Of a DNA stretch of 6,709 bases, positions 1 to 6,348 are shown piece by piece. This stretch comes from Chloroflexota bacterium (GTDB taxonomy: Bacteria > Chloroflexota > Ktedonobacteria > Ktedonobacterales > Ktedonobacteraceae). Under the pieces are notes generated by a model that saw only the letters and a program-made list of their open reading frames with translations, was not told the DNA's origin and ran no database searches. The stretch covers positions 1-6,709 of the forward strand of contig VBHS01000044.1 in NCBI GenBank assembly GCA_005881295.1, written 5' to 3'. Made by a program: the position numbers and the translations under genes. Within the stretch, counting starts at the first letter, position 1. Each line of letters opens with the position of its first letter.

Positions 1-783
1 AGTATCGCGCGTGTGCAACTTGGCAATGATCTCCAGGCAGGGCCGATCGAACGTATTATTACCGACTTGCCTGACGGTGGCCAACATGCTACGCGCACCG
101 TCCTCATTGGGCCAGATAATCACATCTACGTCTCTATCGGGTCCGACTGTAACGTTTGCCAGGAGTCAAACCCTTACCGCGCTGCCGTCTGGGTCTATAA
201 TCTGGATGGCTCACATGGGAGGCTGTACGCGAAAGGGCTACGCAATGCAGTAGGGATGCAGATCAACCCCTGGAATAAACAGATCTGGGTCACCAATAAC
301 GGACGCGATCTCATGGGAGAGAATACTCCTCCCGAGACTGTCTATACCCTCACCGATCAAGGCGACTACGGCTGGCCCCGTTGTCATGCTGGAAACATTC
401 CTGATCCGCAATTCGGTCAGAGCGCTGATGCTTGTCAGGGCGTACAGAAGCCGCTCGTCACCATGCAAGCCCACTCTGCCCCGTTGGGATTAGCATTCTA
501 CCCCCCCAATGCAACGCAGTTCCCTGAACAATACCAGAACAGCCTGTACATCGCTTTTCATGGTTCCTGGAATCGCAGCGTCCCGACAGGATATAAGGTC
601 GTGAGAGTACCGTTGAAGGATGGAAAGGTCGCAGGTCCTGCCGAGGACTTTGCCGCTGGTTGGTTGCAAGGCAATGGCTCCGTTACGGGAAGACCCGCTG
701 GCGTGACAGTTGCTCCCGATGGCACACTGTTTGTCAGCGATGATACCCATAATGTCATTTATCATATCTGGTATCGAGGGTGA
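1..783 (+). CDS. PQQ-dependent sugar dehydrogenase (glucose/sorbosone dehydrogenase family), C-terminal part
   Basis: This is the C-terminal 260 residues of a six-bladed beta-propeller dehydrogenase. The frame is open from base 1, so the true start lies upstream; the GTG at base 13 is internal. Family members oxidise aldose sugars or sorbosone with pyrroloquinoline quinone, normally outside the cytoplasmic membrane, and pass electrons to a membrane or soluble acceptor. Visible motifs, numbered from the first window residue, are: GGQH (His29, probably the catalytic base of the family), GPDNHIYVSIG (37-47), a CNVC pair (50-53), GLRNAVG (79-85, with the Arg/Asn typical of PQQ contact), NNGRD (99-103), GDYGWPRC (121-128) and a C-terminal GRPAGVTVAPDG ending in FVSDD (230-248). 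The protein ends naturally at TGA 781-783. It converges with the kinase-like gene 77 bp away, and no clear terminator lies between them. The exact sugar substrate cannot be read from the sequence. Confidence 0.9.
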   Translation, partial: SIARVQLGNDLQAGPIERIITDLPDGGQHATRTVLIGPDNHIYVSIGSDCNVCQESNPYRAAVWVYNLDGSHGRLYAKGLRNAVGMQINPWNKQIWVTNNGRDLMGENTPPETVYTLTDQGDYGWPRCHAGNIPDPQFGQSADACQGVQKPLVTMQAHSAPLGLAFYPPNATQFPEQYQNSLYIAFHGSWNRSVPTGYKVVRVPLKDGKVAGPAEDFAAGWLQGNGSVTGRPAGVTVAPDGTLFVSDDTHNVIYHIWYRG

Positions 784-860
784 GAAGCAGGGCTTTTCGA
801 AACTCACCTGGGCAATCCTTCGTAAAGAGGGCTACCCACATGTCTAATTTAGTCTAAACG

Positions 861-3131
861 TCATTGACGGATATTGCGGATATCAAAGGTAACCAGTCGC
901 TGCAGATTGTCATACGTCCAGAGAGCGCCATCCTCGGGTTGGCCGTTAGACGGATTGATCTGACCGTTATAGGCATCTTGCGCTTGTGACGCGAGATCAT
1001 TGAGAAGCGAGAGGGCAGCTGGCTGTCGCAATTGCTCATCGTTCATACTCAGCAGCTGCTTCGCATCTTGATGGACCTGCTCTAACACGCTTTTCTCCCG
1101 ATCAAGCCCCTGATTAATCTGCACAGCAAGGGTGCGCTGATCTGTTGTCGTTTGAGGCGACTCGATCGCCCCTCCCATGTGTTCGCTGATGAGATACACA
1201 TAGCCAGGGGGTGCTTCGTCACCATAGGTGTACCCAGGAGGATCCGGATCGGTTGGGGTCGGACCGAGCAAGGCCACCTGCGAAGCGGAAGCATCGGCGA
1301 GCAAGGGAGTACCGTGGGGCACCTCCGTCCGCACAAACGCTGCCCCATCGAGGTAATCCATAACACGGATGACCTGGTTACGGATCGTGGAGCCCTCTTG
1401 ACCAGGCCAGGCTTCTCTGGCGCCATTGGCAGCTTCCAGGACTGCGAACGTATTTCTGACGAACCAGAAGGCCAAACCGCCATGTAAGCCGCGTATACGT
1501 TGTTCTGGTGATTCTACCAGCAGATGGCGCAGGTGATCGAGCATGCTGAAATGCAACTTGTCGTCCGGGCTGGGTTTCTCAGGAATTTCCGCGTAATAGC
1601 GCCATGTTCTGGTATCGATCAAGGGGCTAGTCGTGGGGTGATGCGCATCGTCGACGGTGATGAGAAAACGACTGATTACCCCCAATAAGTTGCTATGTTT
1701 CGCATCTCCATGGTAGAGAAACTGGATATTTCCATGATCGACCTGTAAGGGACCGAGCGCGATTGGCAACGATTCGCTCACACTCTGATCGGCCAGTAAC
1801 CAGGCGTAGTAGCTCTTCCCGGTGGGAGGATCGGGGACACGCGAGAGCACGACCTGCAACTCATCATTGATACCCTGGGGACCATCCTTATTGAACTGTC
1901 CGCTATTGAGAAAGTACGCATGTCCCACAAGCTGATTCAGAGCAACGACCTTTGTATGATTCTGTGGGAACAGCAGGAGGGGCCCTATCGTCCCCACACT
2001 TACTAGCAACAAAACGAGCATACTTATGAGAAACCATGGATTGCGTACACCCTTCTTTCGGTGTTCCGATCCAGCAGAGGGGACATTCGCGTCAACAGCA
2101 CTCCTTTCAGGGCGCGTCCGGGCGATAGCTCCAGACGCTTGAGATGGTGCTGAATCCGCAAATGGCGACACGTCGGCTGGCGAAAGTGGCTGAAGCGCGT
2201 TGCTACTCTCCAGTTCATGCAGGATCGCAGGCATGTTCGCAACCTGGCTCAAGCTCTCGGGAATAGGGAGGTTGAGCGCCTGAGCCAGCGCCACCGTCAT
2301 GGAAGAAGCGCTGGGGAAACGTCTCTCGGGCTCTTTCGCCAGAGCACGCAGGATGACATTGGTCAGTGCAGAGGACACCGTCGGGTTCATGAGGGCAGGC
2401 GGAGTAGGTGGGGTCTTCAGGTGCTGTATCATAATGGCGACCGGCCTACTTCCCCGGAACGGCAGGACTCCGGTGCAAAGTTCATAGAGCATCACGCCAA
2501 GCGAGTAGATATCGCTCTGTACAGTCGCAGGGTGCCCCCGAATCTGTTCTGGTGAGAGGTAGAATGGGCTGGCGGTTACCGTATCAGTCCCCAGCAGTTT
2601 CAGAAAGCCAAAATCCGTCACCACTGGCTCACCGATCTGGCTTCGCGCTTCACCCTCTTTCATGAGCAACACATTGGTGGGTTTGAGGTTCCCGTGAATA
2701 ATCCCATGCTGATGGGCATCGTCAATCGCCAGGCTCACCGAAGTAAAGAGCTGCACAATCTCGCTCCCAGGCCGTATGCTGCCTCTCCTTGCTGTGTTCT
2801 GTACGTAGTCAGCCAATGTCTGTCCCTCGACATACTGCATGACGAGGCAGACCATCGAGGCGATGGGGCCTTCGGCATTCCTGGACGGGATGATAGAGAG
2901 GTCGTGGATACGAGCAATATGTGGGTGTTGCAGGGCAGCCACTTGCTCAGTCTGCCGGCGAAATTGCAGCATCGCATCCGACCCAGCCTGGAGACCGGTG
3001 TAGAAGACCTTGATGATGACAGAGCTTCTCGCTTGTGGATCGTAGCCCATCCACGATTCACCCATCTTGCTTGAGGTCAGACGCTTATAGCATGTATATT
3101 TTCCAATGCGCTGCTGTCCTGCACCGATCAT
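861..3131 (-). CDS. Receptor-type Ser/Thr kinase-like membrane protein, probable pseudokinase
   Basis: Numbering follows the GTG at 3167 (768 residues). The preferred ATG at 3131 is residue 13 and gives 756 residues; neither start has an ideal Shine-Dalgarno (GGAAGG lies 12 nt before the ATG, nothing clear before the GTG). A PknB-like kinase fold spans about 21-300, followed by a Pro/Ser/Ala-rich linker (300-370), basic residues HRKK, one membrane helix (about 377-400) and an ectodomain of about 365 residues. Present: the VIIK lysine (Lys53), DFG (185-187), SPE (205-207), the helix-F Asp219, and Asn165. Altered: the HRD motif reads HGN (158-160), the helix-C Glu is Gln72, and the glycine loop has lost two of three glycines (LTSSKMGESW, 30-39). 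Phosphotransfer is therefore doubtful, although nucleotide binding may remain. The outer part 410-510 (YYAWLL, ALGPLQV) vaguely recalls anti-sigma RskA-type domains; the rest I do not recognise. It has its own promoter and is probably monocistronic. Confidence 0.88.
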   Translation of the reverse strand: MIGAGQQRIGKYTCYKRLTSSKMGESWMGYDPQARSSVIIKVFYTGLQAGSDAMLQFRRQTEQVAALQHPHIARIHDLSIIPSRNAEGPIASMVCLVMQYVEGQTLADYVQNTARRGSIRPGSEIVQLFTSVSLAIDDAHQHGIIHGNLKPTNVLLMKEGEARSQIGEPVVTDFGFLKLLGTDTVTASPFYLSPEQIRGHPATVQSDIYSLGVMLYELCTGVLPFRGSRPVAIMIQHLKTPPTPPALMNPTVSSALTNVILRALAKEPERRFPSASSMTVALAQALNLPIPESLSQVANMPAILHELESSNALQPLSPADVSPFADSAPSQASGAIARTRPERSAVDANVPSAGSEHRKKGVRNPWFLISMLVLLLVSVGTIGPLLLFPQNHTKVVALNQLVGHAYFLNSGQFNKDGPQGINDELQVVLSRVPDPPTGKSYYAWLLADQSVSESLPIALGPLQVDHGNIQFLYHGDAKHSNLLGVISRFLITVDDAHHPTTSPLIDTRTWRYYAEIPEKPSPDDKLHFSMLDHLRHLLVESPEQRIRGLHGGLAFWFVRNTFAVLEAANGAREAWPGQEGSTIRNQVIRVMDYLDGAAFVRTEVPHGTPLLADASASQVALLGPTPTDPDPPGYTYGDEAPPGYVYLISEHMGGAIESPQTTTDQRTLAVQINQGLDREKSVLEQVHQDAKQLLSMNDEQLRQPAALSLLNDLASQAQDAYNGQINPSNGQPEDGALWTYDNLQRLVTFDIRNIRQ

Positions 3132-3172
3132 GTTCCTACTATGCCTTCCATCGTCGTGGGGTTGCACAAGCT

Positions 3173-3199
3173 AAGTTACTTCATTTTTACAAGCAACTT
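3173..3199 (-). repeat. Inverted repeat at the kinase-like gene transcription start
   Basis: Two 9-base arms on the minus strand, AAGTTGCTT and AAGTAACTT, flank a 9-base spacer. They can pair with eight Watson-Crick pairs and one G-U. The predicted transcription start (about 3195) falls inside the first arm. The repeat could be a repressor site on DNA or, if transcription starts at its edge, a hairpin at the 5' end of the mRNA. The arms are seen directly; the role is inferred. Confidence 0.4.
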
Positions 3200-3201
3200 A
3201 T

Positions 3202-3230
3202 AGTATAGCTTTTTCACGCTCCATTGACAA
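3202..3230 (-). promoter_or_regulatory. Sigma70-type promoter of the kinase-like gene
   Basis: On the minus strand, TTGTCA (3230-3225) is followed after exactly 17 bp by TATACT (3207-3202). Each hexamer matches the consensus at five of six positions. The expected start is near 3195, giving a leader of about 64 nt to the ATG at 3131 or 28 nt to the GTG at 3167. It lies in the gap after the propeller gene, so the kinase-like gene can be transcribed on its own. Confidence 0.65.
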
Positions 3231-3235
3231 TCAAA

Positions 3236-3264
3236 TAGGAAGATTATCCTACGCAAATACTGCG
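3236..3264 (-). terminator. Pair of small hairpins after the propeller gene, weak terminator candidate
   Basis: Just past the propeller stop codon the minus strand has CGCA/TGCG arms with a 5-base loop (3264-3252), then TAGGA/TCCTA arms with a 6-base loop (3251-3236). A short T stretch (TTTG) follows the second. The stems are short and there is no real U tract, so any termination here would be inefficient. The second hairpin ends only a few bases before the kinase-like gene's -35 box. Confidence 0.2.
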
Positions 3265-3266
3265 CT

Positions 3267-4487
3267 TTACGGGTGCATGACTCCGACTGCGTTCACGCCG
3301 GTAAACCAGAGGGCATGGCTGCCATCCATCACAAGGCCCAGTGGTTGACTGCCGGGCTTCGGAATGTGATAGGAGAGAAAACGCTGTGCAGCGACATCCA
3401 AACGCACAAGCACGTTTTCTGCCACATTCGTGACCCAGACATCGCCAGCCGGGGTGACGAGAAGCCCATAGAACGCGCTGCTCTCCCTCCTATCTGCAGG
3501 AGCAAGATAGGAGGTAAAGGTGCCGCTATCTGGTCTGAAGCGAAGCAGGAGACCTGGAGTGAACGACGTGACCCAGATGGCGCCCCGTGCATCGCTGGCC
3601 ACTTCCATGAGCAGCGTATGAGAACCTGGAGCGGCGAACACGCGGAGAGTACCGGTCGACGGATCGAGGCGGCCGAGCTGGTTAGTCCCCGATTCGGTGA
3701 ACCAGACCGTGCCTTGCCGATCGATGGTCACACCGTAGGGATAGAGGGTCTGTACGCTCGCTTGAGCGGAGAGTGTATACTGCCGCATATGACCTGTGCG
3801 TGGATCAAGCCGCCCCAGGCGATCAGCGTTGAATTCGGTAAACCAGATATCCCCATGCCCATCCAGAGCCAACTCGTTGGGTGCGCTGGGCAACAACTGG
3901 ACCTGCTTTGGGTGACCGGGGTCTGGAACCGTGAGCCAGGGAAGGGGATAGAGCTGGTAATGCCTCGTCGCAGGGTCGTAGTGTCCGAGATAGTTGGCAG
4001 CCTGTTCGGCGAACCAGATCGTATCGTCCGGGGCCACCAGGACGCCCATGATGCTGTGATGTCCGTGTGGCGGCGTCAGGTACTGGAAGGTCTGAGTCCG
4101 TGGGTCAAAGACCACCAGCGCGTTCTGGCCCATGGCTCCAAACCAGAGCCGCCCCTGGTGGTCAAGAGCTGGACGCATGACCTCGTTGTCTGGGCGAGGG
4201 AAGGGATACTCCCGAAACGTCCCTGCCGCCGCCAGCGCAGGTATGGGAGCGAACGGTCTTTGTCTTACCAGTATCTGCCTCGACCCTATACTGCCCGCTT
4301 GCATGAGTGCAGCAAGTGAAATCATGCAGAACAGCACGATCATCCCCAGCAGGAGCCAGAGCCTCTGCCGGTTCGCCTCAAGCGCTGGTCGTCGATGAGC
4401 ATGTACAACAATCCGTCGTGCTGGCTGCGCATTCGCCGTCTCGTTGCCCTTCAGGTGTGGTTGAGGAAACTGCTGTCGTTGACTCAT
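3267..4487 (-). CDS. Membrane-anchored seven-bladed propeller, virginiamycin B lyase (Vgb)/SMP-30-like
   Basis: The protein has 406 residues. A basic, cytoplasmic N-terminus (1-41) is followed by one membrane helix (about 42-64) with no lipobox or clear cleavage site, then the propeller outside. Blade motifs of the type WF(T/A)E..N.LGR.DP repeat at about 115, 158, 215, 262, 305, 351 and 394, mostly ending in a Y.LP-like strand. The last repeat lacks this strand, while FREYPFP (91-97) just before blade 1 matches it, so the ring probably closes by swapping in an N-terminal strand. From memory, the Vgb active site uses Glu-x-His; the corresponding WFTE motifs here read EFN, ESG and EQA, so lyase activity on streptogramins is not supported. 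A structural, binding or other enzymatic role is open. The ATG at 4487 is preceded by GGAG and AGTAGG. The lipoprotein gene ends 36 bp upstream, suggesting one transcript. Confidence 0.85.
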   Translation of the reverse strand: MSQRQQFPQPHLKGNETANAQPARRIVVHAHRRPALEANRQRLWLLLGMIVLFCMISLAALMQAGSIGSRQILVRQRPFAPIPALAAAGTFREYPFPRPDNEVMRPALDHQGRLWFGAMGQNALVVFDPRTQTFQYLTPPHGHHSIMGVLVAPDDTIWFAEQAANYLGHYDPATRHYQLYPLPWLTVPDPGHPKQVQLLPSAPNELALDGHGDIWFTEFNADRLGRLDPRTGHMRQYTLSAQASVQTLYPYGVTIDRQGTVWFTESGTNQLGRLDPSTGTLRVFAAPGSHTLLMEVASDARGAIWVTSFTPGLLLRFRPDSGTFTSYLAPADRRESSAFYGLLVTPAGDVWVTNVAENVLVRLDVAAQRFLSYHIPKPGSQPLGLVMDGSHALWFTGVNAVGVMHP

Positions 4488-4541
4488 CGTTTGCCTACTT
4501 CTCCGCCGTGTTCATCAATCAGCTTATCCCTTCGCTCTTCT
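4484..4541 (-). other. Possible leftover 3' end of a deleted gene
   Basis: Past the point where cupredoxin similarity ends (about base 4542), another minus-strand frame stays open for 18 codons reading EERRDKLIDEHGGEVGKR. It stops at a TGA (4486-4484) that overlaps the propeller ATG as ATGA. This charged tail and the ATGA overlap look like the end of a translationally coupled gene. So short an open stretch could also occur by chance. No promoter or ribosome binding site of its own is apparent, and I do not recognise a family. Confidence 0.2.
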
Positions 4542-4910
4542 TTGGGTGATATTGCTCGTGGAATTGAAGTCCCCAGCTGCATCACTGGTCACCGTATGTG
4601 GAGCATCAGAGGTATTCAGCCACTCCACCTGCGTTCCCATTTTGATGGAGAGCGTTGCCGGTTGGAAGGAGTATTTCCCATTCTGCTCGACGATCTTCAC
4701 ATTGGCCACCGTCGACGTCTGGGTAGGAGTTGGGCTGGGTGCAGTAGTAGGCGTTGGAGTCGGCTGCGACGTAGCAGTCGGCGTGGAAGCTGTTGTTGTC
4801 CCTCCACCACCACATGCAGCTAACAGCAGGGCAACGATGAGCGCTAAAGAAAGGTATGCCCAGAGCGATCGCGTTCGCCTGGCAAACGATGCAAGATAGG
4901 TATTCATCAT
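4524..4910 (-). CDS. Lipoprotein with truncated cupredoxin domain
   Basis: The protein has 128 residues from the ATG at 4910, chosen because AGGAGG lies 6 nt upstream; a second ATG follows directly, and a longer TTG start at 4931 would include the Shine-Dalgarno. A signal peptide (about 1-32) ends in the lipobox LAAC with Cys33, so the protein should be lipid-anchored outside the membrane. A Gly run and a Thr/Pro-rich stalk (about 34-68) follow, then the first half of a plastocyanin-like fold: YSFQPATLSIKMGTQVEW (80-97) and DAPHTVTSD (102-110). His105 matches the first copper ligand. The domain then stops: after FNSTSNITQ (115-123) come only RRAKG and a TAA. The expected Cys, second His and Met ligands do not appear in any of the three frames before the propeller gene. 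It is probably a non-functional remnant or has lost copper binding. No strong promoter is visible in the 120 bp before it. Confidence 0.75.
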   Translation of the reverse strand: MMNTYLASFARRTRSLWAYLSLALIVALLLAACGGGGTTTASTPTATSQPTPTPTTAPSPTPTQTSTVANVKIVEQNGKYSFQPATLSIKMGTQVEWLNTSDAPHTVTSDAAGDFNSTSNITQRRAKG

Positions 4911-4916
4911 GTAAAC

Positions 4917-4922
4917 CTCCTC
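4917..4922 (-). promoter_or_regulatory. Ribosome binding site of the cupredoxin lipoprotein
   Basis: A full AGGAGG lies 6 nt before the ATG at 4910 and 9 nt before the adjacent ATG at 4907. It decides the start against the TTG at 4931, which lies upstream of it. A perfect Shine-Dalgarno on a truncated gene suggests that the loss of its 3' half is fairly recent. Confidence 0.7.
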
Positions 4923-5030
4923 ACGTTTCAACGGCGCCTCGCTTACAAATAGTATGAGATGTGTGAGACGCTCTATGATGAAATACGAAAAAGGTTACAT
5001 TACTCGAAATCTGACGTAGCACCACCCGGG

Positions 5031-6005
5031 CTATGTATAGAAATTCCGTATCCAGCGGTGCTTCTTCAGTTTCTGAACTTGCTCGAGTGAGAGTCCTTTC
5101 CCATCGCCGAGAGCAGTGTTGCGTTCCACATTGCGCATGGTACGCATGCCTGGAATCACGGTCGAGACGACGGGATTACTCAAGATATAGCGCAGGGCGA
5201 TCTCTGGAAGCTCATCAACTGTAATCTCCAAATCGGAGACAATGTTCTGGACGCGCTCGTACACTTCTTGCTTCCGATTGCCCCGGAAGTAGTTACTGCG
5301 GAAATCCTGCGGATCGAAGCGGCTTTCGGGGGTGACCGTGCCTGTCAGACCACCTTCGTCGAGGGGAACACGCACAATGACCCCGATGTTGTGGTGTCGG
5401 CAGGCTGGAAAGAGCGTGTCTTCTGGGCTCTGCTCAAAAATGTTGTAGATGACCTGAACCGTATCCACGAGGCCGGTTTCTATCAGTCGGAGAGCATTGT
5501 CTGGCTGATGATCGTTAATCGAGACCCCGAAAAAGCGAATCTTCCCCTGCTCTTTGAGTCGTTGGATGGTCTCACGCCAGTCTCCTTGACCAACCCACTC
5601 ATCATTCCAGACATGGAACTGCTGAATATCAATGGTCTGGGTCCCAAGGTTGCGCAGACTCTGCTCGGTACATTCTTGGATGTAGGTGCCTGGAAAGGCC
5701 TCTTCGACTGGGACTCCTGCCTGTGCGGGCCACTGGCCATTCTTTGGTGGAATCTTGGTAGCCACGATAATACGTTTGTCTGGGTTGGTGCGGAGGACCT
5801 GCCCGACAAGCCGTTCGCTGTGCCCCTCACCATAGGCCAGGGCTGTATCAATAAAGTTCACACCCAGATCGATGGCCCTTTGGAGGGCCTGAAGCGATTC
5901 CTGGTCTTGGGCACCGATCCAGCCAGATTGGCCAATCCCCCAGGCGCCATAGCCAATCTCCGAAACCTGTAATCCTGTTCGGCCTAACGTTCGGTAATGC
6001 ATCAT
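5031..6005 (-). CDS. Aldo/keto reductase
   Basis: This is a complete 324-residue cytosolic (beta/alpha)8-barrel NADPH-dependent oxidoreductase, normal in length for the family. It reduces carbonyl compounds to alcohols; the substrate cannot be told. The N-terminal signature YRTLGRTGLQVSEIGYGAWG (4-23) is typical. The catalytic tetrad is intact: Asp53 and Tyr58 in FIDTALAYG, Lys84 in VATKIP, and His131 in QFHVWND. The cofactor-binding segment STVIPGMRTMRNVERN (281-296) is present. The C-terminus KKHRWIRNFYT matches the usual ending of the family. AAGGAG lies 3 nt before the ATG at 6005 and 6 nt before the directly following ATG at 6002, so the second may be the true start (one residue shorter). 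The cupredoxin lipoprotein lies 120 bp downstream on the same strand; co-transcription is possible but not shown. The divergent neighbour is a metal-cation transporter. Confidence 0.95.
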   Translation of the reverse strand: MMHYRTLGRTGLQVSEIGYGAWGIGQSGWIGAQDQESLQALQRAIDLGVNFIDTALAYGEGHSERLVGQVLRTNPDKRIIVATKIPPKNGQWPAQAGVPVEEAFPGTYIQECTEQSLRNLGTQTIDIQQFHVWNDEWVGQGDWRETIQRLKEQGKIRFFGVSINDHQPDNALRLIETGLVDTVQVIYNIFEQSPEDTLFPACRHHNIGVIVRVPLDEGGLTGTVTPESRFDPQDFRSNYFRGNRKQEVYERVQNIVSDLEITVDELPEIALRYILSNPVVSTVIPGMRTMRNVERNTALGDGKGLSLEQVQKLKKHRWIRNFYT

Positions 6006-6016
6006 TCACTCCTTCC

Positions 6017-6030
6017 GCAAAATTTTTTGC
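6017..6030. repeat. Palindrome GCAAAA-TT-TTTTGC in the reductase leader
   Basis: Perfect 6-base arms flank a central TT. The site lies between the candidate reductase -10 box and its Shine-Dalgarno, just downstream of the predicted start. This is where a repressor could block transcription. Its short, AT-rich arms make chance occurrence plausible. Confidence 0.3.
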
Positions 6031-6043
6031 AACAGAATTCTCC

Positions 6044-6052
6044 ATTTTATCA
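6044..6052 (-). promoter_or_regulatory. Candidate extended -10 promoter of the aldo/keto reductase
   Basis: The minus strand reads TGATAAAAT, an extended -10 element (TGn followed by TAAAAT, five of six matches). No good -35 box is found at 16-18 bp, which extended -10 promoters can tolerate. The predicted start near 6037 gives a leader of about 32 nt. Confidence 0.35.
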
Positions 6053-6229
6053 CATTCTCCATCAGCGAGGGTGCGTAAGAACACGCGTTTCATTGTCCAG
6101 AAAGAGGAAGCGAATGAGTGTTCCCGTAGCTTGTAGCTCACGGAATGCTCAAGCTTTTGGCAGAAATTTTACCAGGGGAAAAACACCTCTTTTTTTCTGA
6201 AAATCATGTTTTTTAGCGTGAGGGTTATT

Positions 6230-6258
6230 TTGACACTCCCAGCTTCAGAAGGTACAAT
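6230..6258 (+). promoter_or_regulatory. Sigma70-type promoter of the cation transporter gene
   Basis: TTGACA (6230-6235) is followed after exactly 17 bp by TACAAT (6253-6258). The -35 box is a perfect consensus and the -10 box matches at five of six positions. The predicted start is near 6265, giving a leader of about 84 nt. A promoter this strong implies high basal expression or control by a repressor. Confidence 0.75.
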
Positions 6259-6292
6259 AGGGTCTGTTTGAGATCGCCTAAGACACTGTCTA

Positions 6293-6305
6293 TGAGCATT
6301 GCTCA
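6293..6305. repeat. Palindrome TGAGCA-T-TGCTCA in the transporter leader
   Basis: Perfect 6-base arms around a single T lie about 28 bases after the predicted transcription start and 43 bases before the ATG. The one-base spacer rules out an RNA hairpin with the full stem, so a dimeric DNA-binding protein site is the likelier meaning, if any. Confidence 0.3.
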
Positions 6306-6348
6306 CTTGTGCGTACTGAATCACTTTTCCTTCCTAAGAGGATAGAAT

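Larger units (their letters stand above)
6006..6348. other. Divergent intergenic region between reductase and cation transporter
   Basis: These 343 bp contain no gene that I can support. They hold the reductase ribosome binding site, a candidate reductase promoter and palindrome, the transporter promoter and its leader of about 84 nt. An AT-rich stretch (about 6160-6216) with T runs lies upstream of the transporter -35 box and could act as an UP element. The middle part (about 6070-6160) shows no structure that I recognise. No known metal riboswitch consensus is evident in the transporter leader. Confidence 0.6.

Noticed and set aside
784..860. Possible bidirectional terminator between the convergent dehydrogenase and kinase-like genes
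   Set aside because: Only tiny stems (such as GGG-CTA-CCC) without a T tract are present. The direct repeat GTCTAA-TTTA-GTCTAA (842-857) is too short to interpret.
3273..4319. A 348-codon open frame on the plus strand, antisense to the propeller gene
   Set aside because: Its product has no recognisable domain and an odd Trp/Arg/Cys-rich composition. The opposite strand has clear propeller repeats, a membrane helix and a ribosome binding site, so this is a shadow frame.
4932..5030. Promoter for the cupredoxin lipoprotein in the 120-bp gap after the reductase
   Set aside because: CATACT or TACTAT (about 4951-4957) could pass as a weak -10 box, but no -35-like hexamer lies at 16-18 bp. I cannot tell whether the gene has its own promoter or reads through from the reductase.
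1..5030. One electron-transfer system joining the PQQ dehydrogenase, cupredoxin and propeller
   Set aside because: The idea is attractive because cupredoxins can accept electrons. However, the cupredoxin lacks its copper site, the dehydrogenase is on the opposite strand, and a kinase-like gene lies between them.
5017..5033. TAGC/GCTA arms around the reductase stop codon as a terminator
   Set aside because: The stem is four base pairs with mismatches inside and is not followed by a T run on the minus strand.
5268..5972. A 234-codon open frame on the plus strand, antisense to the aldo/keto reductase
   Set aside because: The minus-strand protein has an intact catalytic tetrad and family-typical ends. 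The antisense frame has no family signature and no convincing start signal.
6170..6200. Rho-independent terminator at AGGGG...CACCTC followed by seven T
   Set aside because: Only three consecutive pairs form. It lies between two divergent promoters where no transcript needs to end; the T run fits an AT-rich upstream element better.
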